DNA from: Candidatus Sumerlaeia bacterium | GTDB lineage: Bacteria; Sumerlaeota; Sumerlaeia; SLMS01 | NCBI GenBank assembly: GCA_020831705.1 | Contig: JAFIGB010000418.1 | Location: 1 to 38,676 of the forward strand | Direction: 5' to 3' | Length of the DNA: 38,676 nucleotides | Shown: one piece after another, positions 20,505 to 29,413 of the stretch | How positions within the stretch are numbered: the first letter of the stretch is position 1 | How the letters are laid out: the number at the start of each line of letters is the position of its first letter | Program-made: the position numbers and the translations under genes | Notes under the pieces: model-generated | What the model saw: only the letters and a program-made list of their open reading frames with translations | Told to the model about the DNA's origin: nothing | Database searches by the model: none

Positions 20505-21605
20505 ATGCCCCTTCAGGCCGGAATTGTCGGGCTGCCCAACGTTGGCAAGTCCACCCTCTTTAACGCCATCACCGCCGCCAAGGCGGAGGCTGCCAATTAT
20601 CCCTTCTGCACCATTGATCCCAACGTGGGCGTGGTGGAGGTCCCCGACGAGCGGCTCAAGATCCTGACCCAGCTGGTCAAGCCCCAGAAAACCATCCCCA
20701 CGGCCTTTGAATTCGTCGACATCGCCGGACTCGTCCGTGGTGCCTCCAAGGGGGAGGGACTCGGCAATCAGTTCCTGTCCCACATTCGCGAGGTCGACGC
20801 CATCATTGAGGTCGTTCGTTGTTTTGAGGACGAGGACATCACCCACGTTGCCGGCAAGATCGACCCCCTCGACGACATTCAGACCATCAACCTGGAACTC
20901 GTCTTCGCCGACATGGCCAGCATGGAACGGCGCATCGAGCGCACCGCCAAGGCCGCCCGGGGAGACAAGAAGCTCGAACCGGAAATGGAGCTTTGCAAGC
21001 GCGTCCTCGCCACCCTGGAGGAGGGCAAGTTCGCCCTGAAAGCCGCCCGGGACGAGGATGAGGATCGTCTGATCCGCAGCTACCAGCTCCTCACCGCCAA
21101 GCCGATCGTTTACGTCTGCAATGTGCTGGAATCAGAAGTGGCCGACTCGGAGAACAACGAGCTGGTCAAAAAGGTCCGTGCCTTCGCCGAGGGGGAAGGG
21201 GCGCAAACCCTCGTCGTCTCCGCCAAGGTGGAGAGCGAAATTGCCCTCCTCGAAGAAGAGGAGAAGGAAATGTTCCTGGAGGAACTGGGGCTGAAGGAAA
21301 GCGGTCTAGATCGCCTGATCCACGCCGCCTACCACCTTCTGGGACTTGGAACATACCTGACCGCCGGGGAGAAGGAAGTCCGCGCCTGGACATTCCAACG
21401 CGGCTGGAAGGCCCCAAGGTGCGCCGGGGTGATCCACACCGACTTCGAGCGCCTCTTCATCCGTGCCGAGGTGGTCGCCTACGAGGACGTGGTGGAAGCC
21501 GGGGGCATGGCCCAGGCCAAGGAGGCAGGCAAGCTCCGGGTCGAGGGGAAGGAATACGTCATGCAGGACGGCGACGTGTGCAACTTCCGCGTCGGGCAGG
21601 GGTGA
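20505..21605 (+). CDS. ychF: Obg-superfamily ATPase/GTPase YchF
   Basis: [51 protein letters not shown] ... [22 protein letters not shown] ... C-terminal TGS-like [33 protein letters not shown]. Confidence 0.97.
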   Translation: MPLQAGIVGLPNVGKSTLFNAITAAKAEAANYPFCTIDPNVGVVEVPDERLKILTQLVKPQKTIPTAFEFVDIAGLVRGASKGEGLGNQFLSHIREVDAIIEVVRCFEDEDITHVAGKIDPLDDIQTINLELVFADMASMERRIERTAKAARGDKKLEPEMELCKRVLATLEEGKFALKAARDEDEDRLIRSYQLLTAKPIVYVCNVLESEVADSENNELVKKVRAFAEGEGAQTLVVSAKVESEIALLEEEEKEMFLEELGLKESGLDRLIHAAYHLLGLGTYLTAGEKEVRAWTFQRGWKAPRCAGVIHTDFERLFIRAEVVAYEDVVEAGGMAQAKEAGKLRVEGKEYVMQDGDVCNFRVGQG

Positions 21606-21710
21606 CATTTTCCGGGCAGGCACTTGAGTATGTCCGCTTTCGGACAGCACTTGTAATTGAATGTCTTGCCAATTGACAGCACGAGTCCGACGTCGTTACC
21701 TTGTCCTGTC

Positions 21711-23729
21711 ATGAAGAACGAAAAATCACAAATCATCATCTCCGACCCTGAAAAGCAGGTCTTCCGCCACTCGGAGGATTATATCCTCTTCGGGCTGCTG
21801 GTCAGCCATGGGCTGTTCCATGCGGGGGACATGGAGACCCTTGCCCGCGCCCAGGAGGAGTCGGATGGTGAACCCCTTGTTGAACTGCTTTCCCGATCCA
21901 GTGAATTGCCGGACAAAACCCGGTCGAACCTGAAAAAGCTCCTCGGGATTCTTCAGGTCCCCGAACTTTCCAACTTCCTTCCCAGCTCGCTGCCGCCGGT
22001 GGAAACCATTGTGGAGACGTTACGCCAGCCACCGGTGGCATCACCGGTAGCTCCAACGGTCCGTATTGATCCCGCCCAAAAAGACACCGAGATTGATTAC
22101 CCACATCGGGGCGATGCTTCAACCATTCCCGCTCGTACTGAATTCAACCACACGGTGGGGAGCGATTCGCCGTCATACACCAAGTCACTCACTGCCGAGG
22201 AAATTAAGCGGCTGGAAAAGGCCCGGGTGAAGGGCGACCTGATCGGCGAGGAGTTGGCGGGACATGTGATCATTGATCGCCTGGGGAGCGGCGGCCAGGG
22301 GGATGTCTTCCTCGCCAAGCAATTGAGCCTGAACCGGTATGTGGCGCTGAAGAAACTCGCCATTCCACCGAGTGCGGACCGCACCCATTTCATCGAGGCC
22401 TTCCGGGCCGAGGCGCGGACGCTCGGCAAGATCAGTCACAGCAGAATCGTCAAGGTTTACGAAATTTTTGAGGTGAACGAAACCGCCTTCTTCACGATGG
22501 AATACGTCAGCGGCAACACCCTCAAGGATGTCGTGGCCCAGGCAGGCGGCGCCCCCGCCCTCGATGTTGTGGCAAACCTGGCCTGCCAGGCGTGCGGTGC
22601 CTTTGAGCTGACGGCAGCGGAGGGTCTTGTCCATCGTGATATCAAACCGGCAAACATGCTCCTCGATACCAACGGTGACCTGAAGATCGTGGACTTCGGT
22701 CTTGCCGCGGCGGCGGCAGAAATGGCGGCCTCGGAGACAACCTTCTTTGCCGGGACGCCAAGCTTTGCCTCGCCGGAGCAATTCGAACTCAAGCCCCTCA
22801 CCCCCATGAGCGATCTATACTCCCTCGGGGCAACGCTCTATTACACCCTTACCGGACGCCCACCCTTTTCCCACCGAACACTTATTGATCTCAAGAACGC
22901 CCACCTTACCCAGACTCCCGATCCTCCCTCACAGATCAACAACGAGATTCCCACCGAGATTGACCGAATTGTACTCCGCATGATGGAGAAGGATCCGGAA
23001 AAACGATATGCTTCATTCTCGGACTGCTTTTCGGATTGGGAACAGGTCCTCATCAAGTCCTCCAAGGGCTCCGTCTCCCCTGCCAGGCAATTGCTGGCCG
23101 ACTCGCTGCTGCGATTTGGCAAGGAAGAGAAGGAGGGAATTACCAAGACGGCCTTCGGGCTGGGAGCGGCCTGGATTCTTGTCACCGGCGGGGCGATGCT
23201 TGGGGAGGCGCGGTTGCGCCATGGAGGCATGTCCTGGTTCCTTGATGCCTGCGGTCTATACGGAACGATCCTTCTGGCCTTTTCCCTCTCCTGTATCTTT
23301 TATGTGGCCATGGCGCGCCGGAAGTGGCTCCCTGTTTTTGGCAGCCTGCGCACCTGGCTCTATACACACATTGCGACGGCAATTCCAGCGGTGATCCTCA
23401 TCCTGATTCATTCGGGGAACTTCCTGGTCAACGTTGGTTCCGGCCCGAGGATGCCTCCACCCGTCCTGACAATTGTCATCAGCATCACCCTGCTGGTGAC
23501 GGCGATCAGCGGCACCGTGGGGCTTCTGATCTTTCGCAACCTGCGTCGCAAGGTTTTGCTTCAGCAACTTCAACTTCGCGGCGGGGAAATGTCTGAGGGC
23601 GACCAGAACAGGCTCCTGCTGGGCGCACGGGTTCTGTCGGGCTGGCGCCTGATTCATTACCCGCTGGCAATTTTCTTTATTCTGCTAACGATCCTTCATA
23701 TCCTGCAGGTCATCCGCTTCACGGTGTAA
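21711..23729 (+). CDS. Ser/Thr protein kinase fused to a five-helix membrane domain with two H-x13-H (putative bis-heme b) helices
   Basis: Kinase: LGSGGQGDVFLAK, VALKKL, HRDIKPANML, DFGLA, FASPEQF, DLYSLGATLYYTLTGRPPF. C-terminus: helices THIATAIPAVILILIHSG (His codons 23367 and 23409) and LIHYPLAIFFILLTILHILQ (His codons 23655 and 23697). Confidence 0.88.
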   Translation: MKNEKSQIIISDPEKQVFRHSEDYILFGLLVSHGLFHAGDMETLARAQEESDGEPLVELLSRSSELPDKTRSNLKKLLGILQVPELSNFLPSSLPPVETIVETLRQPPVASPVAPTVRIDPAQKDTEIDYPHRGDASTIPARTEFNHTVGSDSPSYTKSLTAEEIKRLEKARVKGDLIGEELAGHVIIDRLGSGGQGDVFLAKQLSLNRYVALKKLAIPPSADRTHFIEAFRAEARTLGKISHSRIVKVYEIFEVNETAFFTMEYVSGNTLKDVVAQAGGAPALDVVANLACQACGAFELTAAEGLVHRDIKPANMLLDTNGDLKIVDFGLAAAAAEMAASETTFFAGTPSFASPEQFELKPLTPMSDLYSLGATLYYTLTGRPPFSHRTLIDLKNAHLTQTPDPPSQINNEIPTEIDRIVLRMMEKDPEKRYASFSDCFSDWEQVLIKSSKGSVSPARQLLADSLLRFGKEEKEGITKTAFGLGAAWILVTGGAMLGEARLRHGGMSWFLDACGLYGTILLAFSLSCIFYVAMARRKWLPVFGSLRTWLYTHIATAIPAVILILIHSGNFLVNVGSGPRMPPPVLTIVISITLLVTAISGTVGLLIFRNLRRKVLLQQLQLRGGEMSEGDQNRLLLGARVLSGWRLIHYPLAIFFILLTILHILQVIRFTV

Positions 23730-23763
23730 CAGGATCACGAAACCCACCCGGCCCAGGAGCATC

Positions 23764-24324
23764 ATGTCCCAAGCCATCGTTGAAAAACGCGCACCAGTCG
23801 CCCTCAGTATCGCCGCCTCCATCGCCGCGGTGGCCTTTTGTGGGTACCTGTGGTATGCAGGGGCGGAAAACCCCCGTGTCTATCACAGCAACATGGCCTT
23901 CAATTATCACAACCAATACAGCGCCTTCCTGACCTGTTACGATTGCCACCGCCCGGAGAAAAGCCGTTACGGCATGGCCCTTGAAATGTCCTGCCACACC
24001 GCGGGCTGCCACGGGGAATACGATCCCTCCACTTCCCGGGAGGACGCCTTCGCCATGAAGCTTGAGGAATGGGGCTATTACCCCGACGCCGAAGAGCGGG
24101 CGAACCACTTCCTCGACCTTCACGAAGCCTTCTCCCACCAGGAATGCTGGACCTGTCATGCAGAGCATACTGTCTCGCCCCGGGTGGTTCCGGAAGGATG
24201 GACCCTTTGGAGCGAAAGAGCGACCGTCCAATCCAACGCTCTCAGGAATCTGGAGTCGGAGAACTGGACCTCGCTGTTGGCAGCGAATACCCATGAGAAA
24301 AAGGGGGCCACCAAGGGTAACTAA
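23764..24324 (+). CDS. Membrane-anchored triheme c-type cytochrome
   Basis: N-terminal TM anchor (VALSIAASIAAVAFCGYLWYAG); CYDCH (23935-23949), CHTAGCH as CX4CH (23992-24012), CWTCH (24145-24159); extra His residues available as axial ligands; 34 nt after kinase stop. Confidence 0.85.
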   Translation: MSQAIVEKRAPVALSIAASIAAVAFCGYLWYAGAENPRVYHSNMAFNYHNQYSAFLTCYDCHRPEKSRYGMALEMSCHTAGCHGEYDPSTSREDAFAMKLEEWGYYPDAEERANHFLDLHEAFSHQECWTCHAEHTVSPRVVPEGWTLWSERATVQSNALRNLESENWTSLLAANTHEKKGATKGN

Positions 24325-24462
24325 ACGAATTCCAGGGTCAAATTTCATCCGTCATCAATGCTCCACTTGACGATTCAACGCGCACGCCGCACGCTGAGTA
24401 TGTCGTCTGCATGCCTTACTTCCGTGCATGCTCTTCACCTATGGACTGGAGACTTGGTACTG

Positions 24463-25185
24463 ATGAGCGGTGTCCACATGGAGCCCCGAATATGGTCGTT
24501 GAGGACAAGCGCACTTTTTGAGGACGCCACTGAATCGGTGCTCAATTGGGCCGAGGACAGCGCCAGGGAGCGAAGGTTTCAGAGGGGTGAGGTGATCACC
24601 GTGCCCGAGTCTGCCGGGCGCTCCATCTGTGTCGTCCTGGAGGGGCAGATCAAGCTGCGTACTTTCTCGGAATCGGGGAAGGAACAGATCATCGATGTTG
24701 CCTCGGTCGGCGATACATTCGGCCCCCTCGAAAAGATTCTCGATAACGGTTATCGTGTCGCCAGCAAGGCGAGTGACATGGCCACGGAGGCGGTGGCCCT
24801 GAGCAAGGGTGCCCTTGTTTCCTACAATATTGATGAATTCCATCGCCTGGTGGAACAGCGGCCGTTCGTTATCCTGAATGTCTCCCGAATACTGGGGCTC
24901 AAGCAGAGGCGCTTCGAAATTCGACTCACCCGCCTGCTCTACCGCAGTGCAACAGGCAAGCTCGCCGGGCTCCTTTCCGAGCTTGGAGAGCGATTCGGGG
25001 AGGAGGATGGTTCCCACATCCGTCTTCCCTTCCGACTGACCCACCAGGAGATGGCCTCCATTATCGGCGCCAAACGGGAGACCGTCTCCGAAGCGATGGC
25101 CCTCCTTGAGTTGGAAGAGGTGATTCGAGCGGAAAAAGGCGGCATTCTCGTCCTTCAACCGGAAAGGCTCGACTCTATCCTCTGA
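24463..25185 (+). CDS. Crp/Fnr family transcriptional regulator
   Basis: cNMP-binding-like beta-barrel (ITVPESAGRSICVVLEGQIKLRTFSESGKEQIIDVASVGDTFGPLE) and winged HTH LTHQEMASIIGAKRETVSEAMALLE; start chosen at MSGVHMEPR (ORF open from 24358). Confidence 0.87.
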   Translation: MSGVHMEPRIWSLRTSALFEDATESVLNWAEDSARERRFQRGEVITVPESAGRSICVVLEGQIKLRTFSESGKEQIIDVASVGDTFGPLEKILDNGYRVASKASDMATEAVALSKGALVSYNIDEFHRLVEQRPFVILNVSRILGLKQRRFEIRLTRLLYRSATGKLAGLLSELGERFGEEDGSHIRLPFRLTHQEMASIIGAKRETVSEAMALLELEEVIRAEKGGILVLQPERLDSIL

Positions 25186-25317
25186 ATAGCGTCTCACTCT
25201 CGTTGTCGAAATATTTTCGGATTTGTCCCCGGGAGGACAGACAACCAGACTGTTTCCTGCAATTTTACTCTCAGGAAATTCAGGACAACCATTCAGCCCA
25301 ACCGGAGAATCCGAAAA

Positions 25318-26034
25318 ATGCGCCGCTTCCCACCAAAGCACCCAAACAAGATCGCCTTCACGCTCATTGAGCTCCTTATCGTCGTTGCCATTATCGCCAT
25401 TTTGGCCGCCATCGCCGTTCCCAACTTCCTGGAGGCGCAAACACGGTCGAAGGTGTCACGGGCGGCCTCCGACCTTCGGACGCTCGCGACTGCTCTCGAG
25501 TCCTATCATGTCGACCACAACGCATACCCCTATTCCGAATCAGTCGGCTCATCGATCAACATGCCCGCAGGTGGTTTCCCCCGCCTTACAAATGGAAATC
25601 ATCGACCAGGGGGCCTCACCTCACCCATTTCCTACATCAGCTCCATCCCCAACGATGTCTTCCGTCACAGCGTCTGGGATGCTCCCGGCGTACAAGGTAG
25701 TGATCAGGCGCCCATCTATTATGAACGCCCCGGATTTGGATTTCTCAATGGGGTGCTCTTATTCAACAAACCCATCCTGGTCCCGGCCGATGCCGTTGGA
25801 ACCCGGTCCCTTCTCGGCAGCGGAGCCGATACCATCATCAACCAACCTTCCGACGCGCCCCGCGAATGGGTGCTTTACAGCCTCGGGCCGACACTCACCC
25901 CCCATGTGGTCAACCCCAGCGGTGGGTTCTTCACACAATCGCGATACAATATCAACAATCGCTACGACCCCACCAACGGCACGATCAGCGCCGGCAATGT
26001 CCTGCGGTTTTCCGGAAGCGAAGTCTTCCCATAA
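25318..26034 (+). CDS. Type II/IV pseudopilin-like protein with prepilin N-terminal cleavage/methylation motif
   Basis: FTLIELLIVVAIIAILAAIAVPNFLEAQTRSKVSRAASDLRTLATALESYHVDHNAYP. Confidence 0.9.
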   Translation: MRRFPPKHPNKIAFTLIELLIVVAIIAILAAIAVPNFLEAQTRSKVSRAASDLRTLATALESYHVDHNAYPYSESVGSSINMPAGGFPRLTNGNHRPGGLTSPISYISSIPNDVFRHSVWDAPGVQGSDQAPIYYERPGFGFLNGVLLFNKPILVPADAVGTRSLLGSGADTIINQPSDAPREWVLYSLGPTLTPHVVNPSGGFFTQSRYNINNRYDPTNGTISAGNVLRFSGSEVFP

Positions 26035-26070
26035 AAATTGAAGGTGAAGGGAATCATTGGAAACAACATC

Positions 26071-26104
26071 CAGGACACATGAGCCACAAGGGCCGTGTGT
26101 CCTG
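26071..26104. terminator. Hairpin CAGGACACA / TGTGTCCTG between convergent genes
   Basis: 9-bp perfect inverted repeat between pseudopilin (+) and MNT (-) stops. Confidence 0.45.
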
Positions 26105-26160
26105 ATTGTTGATTAACGACAGAAATGGCAGGTTTGAGTGTGGGTGTGCGACACGTTTGC

Positions 26161-26520
26161 TCAGGCGACGGCGGCGACACCATTGCGGCGGTACAGCGTC
26201 CGGCCCTCGTCAAGGGCCACCGCGACCATGTGATTGGGCAGCTTGCTGTATCGCGTCATTTCGGCCAGGGAAAAGACACGGAAATCAACGGGGATGGGGA
26301 ACGGCGAGCGGGCCTGGCGGACCCTCTTGACGTAATCCCAGCGGCTGTTTCCATGGGAGGAAAAATCGGTATCAAAAACAAGGAGAAGATCCACATCGCC
26401 CCCCTGGTCGTCCTCACCGCGGCCCCGAGACCCAAAGAGGATGATTTCCTCCAAGTCTTCCAGATCGCGGCTCAATTTTTCGACGAGGTCATTGATCAGG
26501 CGGTCAGATACGGGAAGCAT
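26161..26520 (-). CDS. MNT-type minimal nucleotidyltransferase domain protein
   Basis: EEIILFGSRGRGEDDQGGDVDLLLVFDTDF (GS...DxD motif); preferred start MLPVSDRLINDLVEK. Confidence 0.75.
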   Translation of the reverse strand: MLPVSDRLINDLVEKLSRDLEDLEEIILFGSRGRGEDDQGGDVDLLLVFDTDFSSHGNSRWDYVKRVRQARSPFPIPVDFRVFSLAEMTRYSKLPNHMVAVALDEGRTLYRRNGVAAVA

Positions 26521-27041
26521 GTGTGCCTCGAATGCGGGAGCTTGGTTCAACGGGATGGTTGGCCACCGGGGCGGTTCCCAACGGTCCAAATAGAGGAGCA
26601 GGGTTGATGCCACTCCGGCAAGTGAAAAAAACGGGGAAAATTACCCCGAATTTGTCACTGATCATGTCACTCATTAAAAAAACCTTGAACTCAGGTGGTT
26701 TCGTGGCCGGCTTCCCGGATATCCGAGCCTTCATGAGCCCTCGCGATGGAAGGCCATGTGACGGGGTTTGAAAAGGAACTTTACGTTCCAAGAAAGTCAT
26801 CCCCACCGGGGCGGTGTGGGAAAAGGGGTTGGCGGCTCCGACGCGGCAAGGGGAATCGCTGCTGCAATCCTCCAAAATAACAAAAACTGTACTCTTCAAC
26901 TCCTGCACGATGACACTCTTTGGGTTTCAGGGCCAGGTTGTCCTCAACAGACGGTGCCCCATGTCTATACCGAAGCCCACCAGGCCCGGCCCGAATATTG
27001 CCCCAAACAACATTCCAATCCCTCGGCGAGGTATCTCAGCC

Positions 27042-27422
27042 ATGGCCTCCAGCGCTCTCAACGTACTCGGAACTCCCCTTCAAACCTGCTCCATGGAGCC
27101 ACTGACCGGTTTTTACCGGACTGGTTGCTGTGAAACAGGCCCCGAGGATGCCGGTGCTCACATGGTTTGTGTCGTCGCGACCGACGAATTCCTCGAGTTT
27201 TCCCGCTCCCGGGGCAACGACCTGAGCACCCCCCACCCAATCTTCCACTTCCCCGGTCTCAAGGCAGGGGACCGCTGGTGCCTCTGTGTGACACGGTGGA
27301 TGGAGGCCTATGAAGCAGGCTGCGCCCCCAACGTCGTCCTGGAAGCCACCCATGCGGCCACACTGGAGTGGGTCAGCATGGACCAATTAAAGAAATACGC
27401 CGTCCCCGCCGACGCCTCCTGA
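27042..27422 (+). CDS. DUF2237 family protein
   Basis: NVLGTPLQTCSMEPLTGFYRTGCCETGPEDAGAHMVCVVATDEFLEFSRSRGNDLSTPHPIFHFPGLKAGDRWCLCVTRW matches the remembered family signature. Confidence 0.88.
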   Translation: MASSALNVLGTPLQTCSMEPLTGFYRTGCCETGPEDAGAHMVCVVATDEFLEFSRSRGNDLSTPHPIFHFPGLKAGDRWCLCVTRWMEAYEAGCAPNVVLEATHAATLEWVSMDQLKKYAVPADAS

Positions 27423-27506
27423 GTGGGGAATAAATCCGACAACCTGATGGTGCGGGCTCGTTGGGTTTGACGACGGGGCCGTGGATAGAATTACCTAATC
27501 GCGATC

Positions 27507-27935
27507 ATGGTATCTTCCGTTTCGTCAGGAGACCTGAACCAGATGAAGGCACCAAAGCGTCGGAGACCCTTGAAGCGCGGTTTCATGCACCCTCCACCAC
27601 CTCGGCAGGAATTGGAGCAACTGGCGGAAAGGGTGTATTATCATGGAAGCCCCGAACATAAACGACACCCTTCATTCGCAGGCCCGCCAGCGCCAAAAGC
27701 AACTTCCTCCCTCTGCGACCCAAGATTTTCCAACCAGCAGGACATGCTTACGAAATGGCTGCGAAGAGCCGTCGAGCAGGGGCAAATCAGCAATAACTGG
27801 GATGGTGAATTCCCGAGGAACATCTGGGCGAAGGAGGATGGAGTCGTCTACGAGGCTCGGGTTGTCAACAGGTGCAATGGCGGGTATAAGGGATGGCCAC
27901 TGGAGGACTTTGAAGTCCCCGAGGAGCTTCTGTGA
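27507..27935 (+). CDS. Small hypothetical protein, operon partner of the ImmA/IrrE-like gene
   Basis: YYHGSPEHKRHPSFAGPPAPKATSSLCDP...WDGEFPRNIWAKEDGVVYEARVVNRCNGGYKGWPLEDFEVPEELL; ATGA overlap with next ORF. Confidence 0.7.
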   Translation: MVSSVSSGDLNQMKAPKRRRPLKRGFMHPPPPRQELEQLAERVYYHGSPEHKRHPSFAGPPAPKATSSLCDPRFSNQQDMLTKWLRRAVEQGQISNNWDGEFPRNIWAKEDGVVYEARVVNRCNGGYKGWPLEDFEVPEELL

Positions 27936-29215
27936 TGGCGTTGAAACTGGCTGTTGAATGGGAGGACCCCAAGAGGGCCAAGGGCGCCGAGTTGCGGGCA
28001 ACGTGGGCCTCCCTTCAAATAATCGCGGGCAACGATGAAAACTCCAATGTTGTCACAAAGCATTACGACGAATATCTCAACACCGTCCGCAATCAGGTTT
28101 ACTGCCCCGTTTACCCCCTCGCCGAGTGGATTACCCATCATTGGTTCAGGATGCTCCATGGAACAGAACGTTCCAACCTGGGGCACCCCGATTTACGCCT
28201 CGGTGCGGAAGGCTTCGCCCTCCCCTGCCTGAAATTCTGTCCCGAGGGTGAAGAAGTTCGATTGGTTTGGACCCCATACCAACACCGTTCCGCCCATGTG
28301 GAGTTCATATCCAAGGGGGACGTCACATTGCACCGTTCGGCTGTTGAGGCCGAATTGTATGGTTTCCTTAATCGTGTGATGGCCCGGTTGGAAGAACACC
28401 AAATTTCAGATACACCCTTCCAAACCGAATGGCAAAGCATTCTGAATCTGGATCAGGAGGAACGGGAGTTCTGCATTGCTGCGGCAAATCTTGGCCTCGA
28501 CCCCTTCGATTTGGAAGATGGCGTGGAGGACAAGATCCTTGAAGTGGCAGGACTGCTTCACAAGGACCTCACGGAAGAATTTTTTCCTGCGGCCAATGCG
28601 GAGTCCCTTCTGGAACAGGCTGATACGGTTGTCGCCGCCATCGCAAAACTGGAGGACCAACGAAAAGTAAGTCCCCAGTTCCAGAAACTAAGAAACCAGT
28701 TGGTCAACTTCGATTCGGAGATGAAGGCGTGGGAGAAGGGATACGAAGCCGCCCGATGCGTTCGCAACGCCCTGGGTCTCGAGGACAAACCTGTCACCCT
28801 TGAAATGCTCGAAGGCTTCGCCCTTCCGCTGGAGTTTGATGACCTTACCAGGACACAAAGCATCGAAGGCATTGTCTCCCGAAATGGATCAACGGCGGGG
28901 ACGGTGGTTCGCTCCGGGTTCCTGTCGCGACGGACCGAGAATGTGAAGTTCGCGCTGGGACGCATGCTCGGGGAAAGCCTTTGGCTTCCAACGTCAAGTG
29001 CCGCACTTGTCACCAGGGCCAGAACAACACGCCAAAAAACAAACCGAGCCTTTGCCGCCGAACTCCTCGCACCAGCAGCCGAGCTGAAGAAGCGCCTCCA
29101 CCACCATGAAATTTCACCCGATGAGGTCTCCGACCTTGCTGAAGAATTTGAAGTCTCCACCTATGTGATTGAGTATCAAATCCATAATCATCGGCTTGCT
29201 GTCATTCGAGGTTGA
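27932..29215 (+). CDS. ImmA/IrrE-like protein lacking the HExxH zinc motif
   Basis: C-terminal KFALGRMLGESLW at the position of the usual RFTLAHELGH, then RQKTNRAFAAELLAPAAELKKRL...VSDLAEEFEVSTYVIEYQIHNHRL; N-terminal YPLAEWITHHWFRMLHG. Confidence 0.65.
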   Translation: MMALKLAVEWEDPKRAKGAELRATWASLQIIAGNDENSNVVTKHYDEYLNTVRNQVYCPVYPLAEWITHHWFRMLHGTERSNLGHPDLRLGAEGFALPCLKFCPEGEEVRLVWTPYQHRSAHVEFISKGDVTLHRSAVEAELYGFLNRVMARLEEHQISDTPFQTEWQSILNLDQEEREFCIAAANLGLDPFDLEDGVEDKILEVAGLLHKDLTEEFFPAANAESLLEQADTVVAAIAKLEDQRKVSPQFQKLRNQLVNFDSEMKAWEKGYEAARCVRNALGLEDKPVTLEMLEGFALPLEFDDLTRTQSIEGIVSRNGSTAGTVVRSGFLSRRTENVKFALGRMLGESLWLPTSSAALVTRARTTRQKTNRAFAAELLAPAAELKKRLHHHEISPDEVSDLAEEFEVSTYVIEYQIHNHRLAVIRG

Positions 29216-29413
29216 TTCACAACGCCACAGGTAAATAAGATGGCGGTAGGTAAAGGACCTTGAGAGCGTGAAAAACTCAGGGATGGCCTTATTGCCCTAC
29301 TGGATGACGTGACCACCCCAACCTACCACCGCCCCCCGATTTCCGTTGTGTTCCCCCCCGCCCATGGGGGCAAAGTTGACCCAGCAGGAATTTGTGGATA
29401 ACGAGGATCTAAC

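Noticed and set aside
21631-21646. TGTCCG-CTTT-CGGACA hairpin after ychF
   Set aside because: Only 6 bp, no U-tract; not distinguishable from chance.
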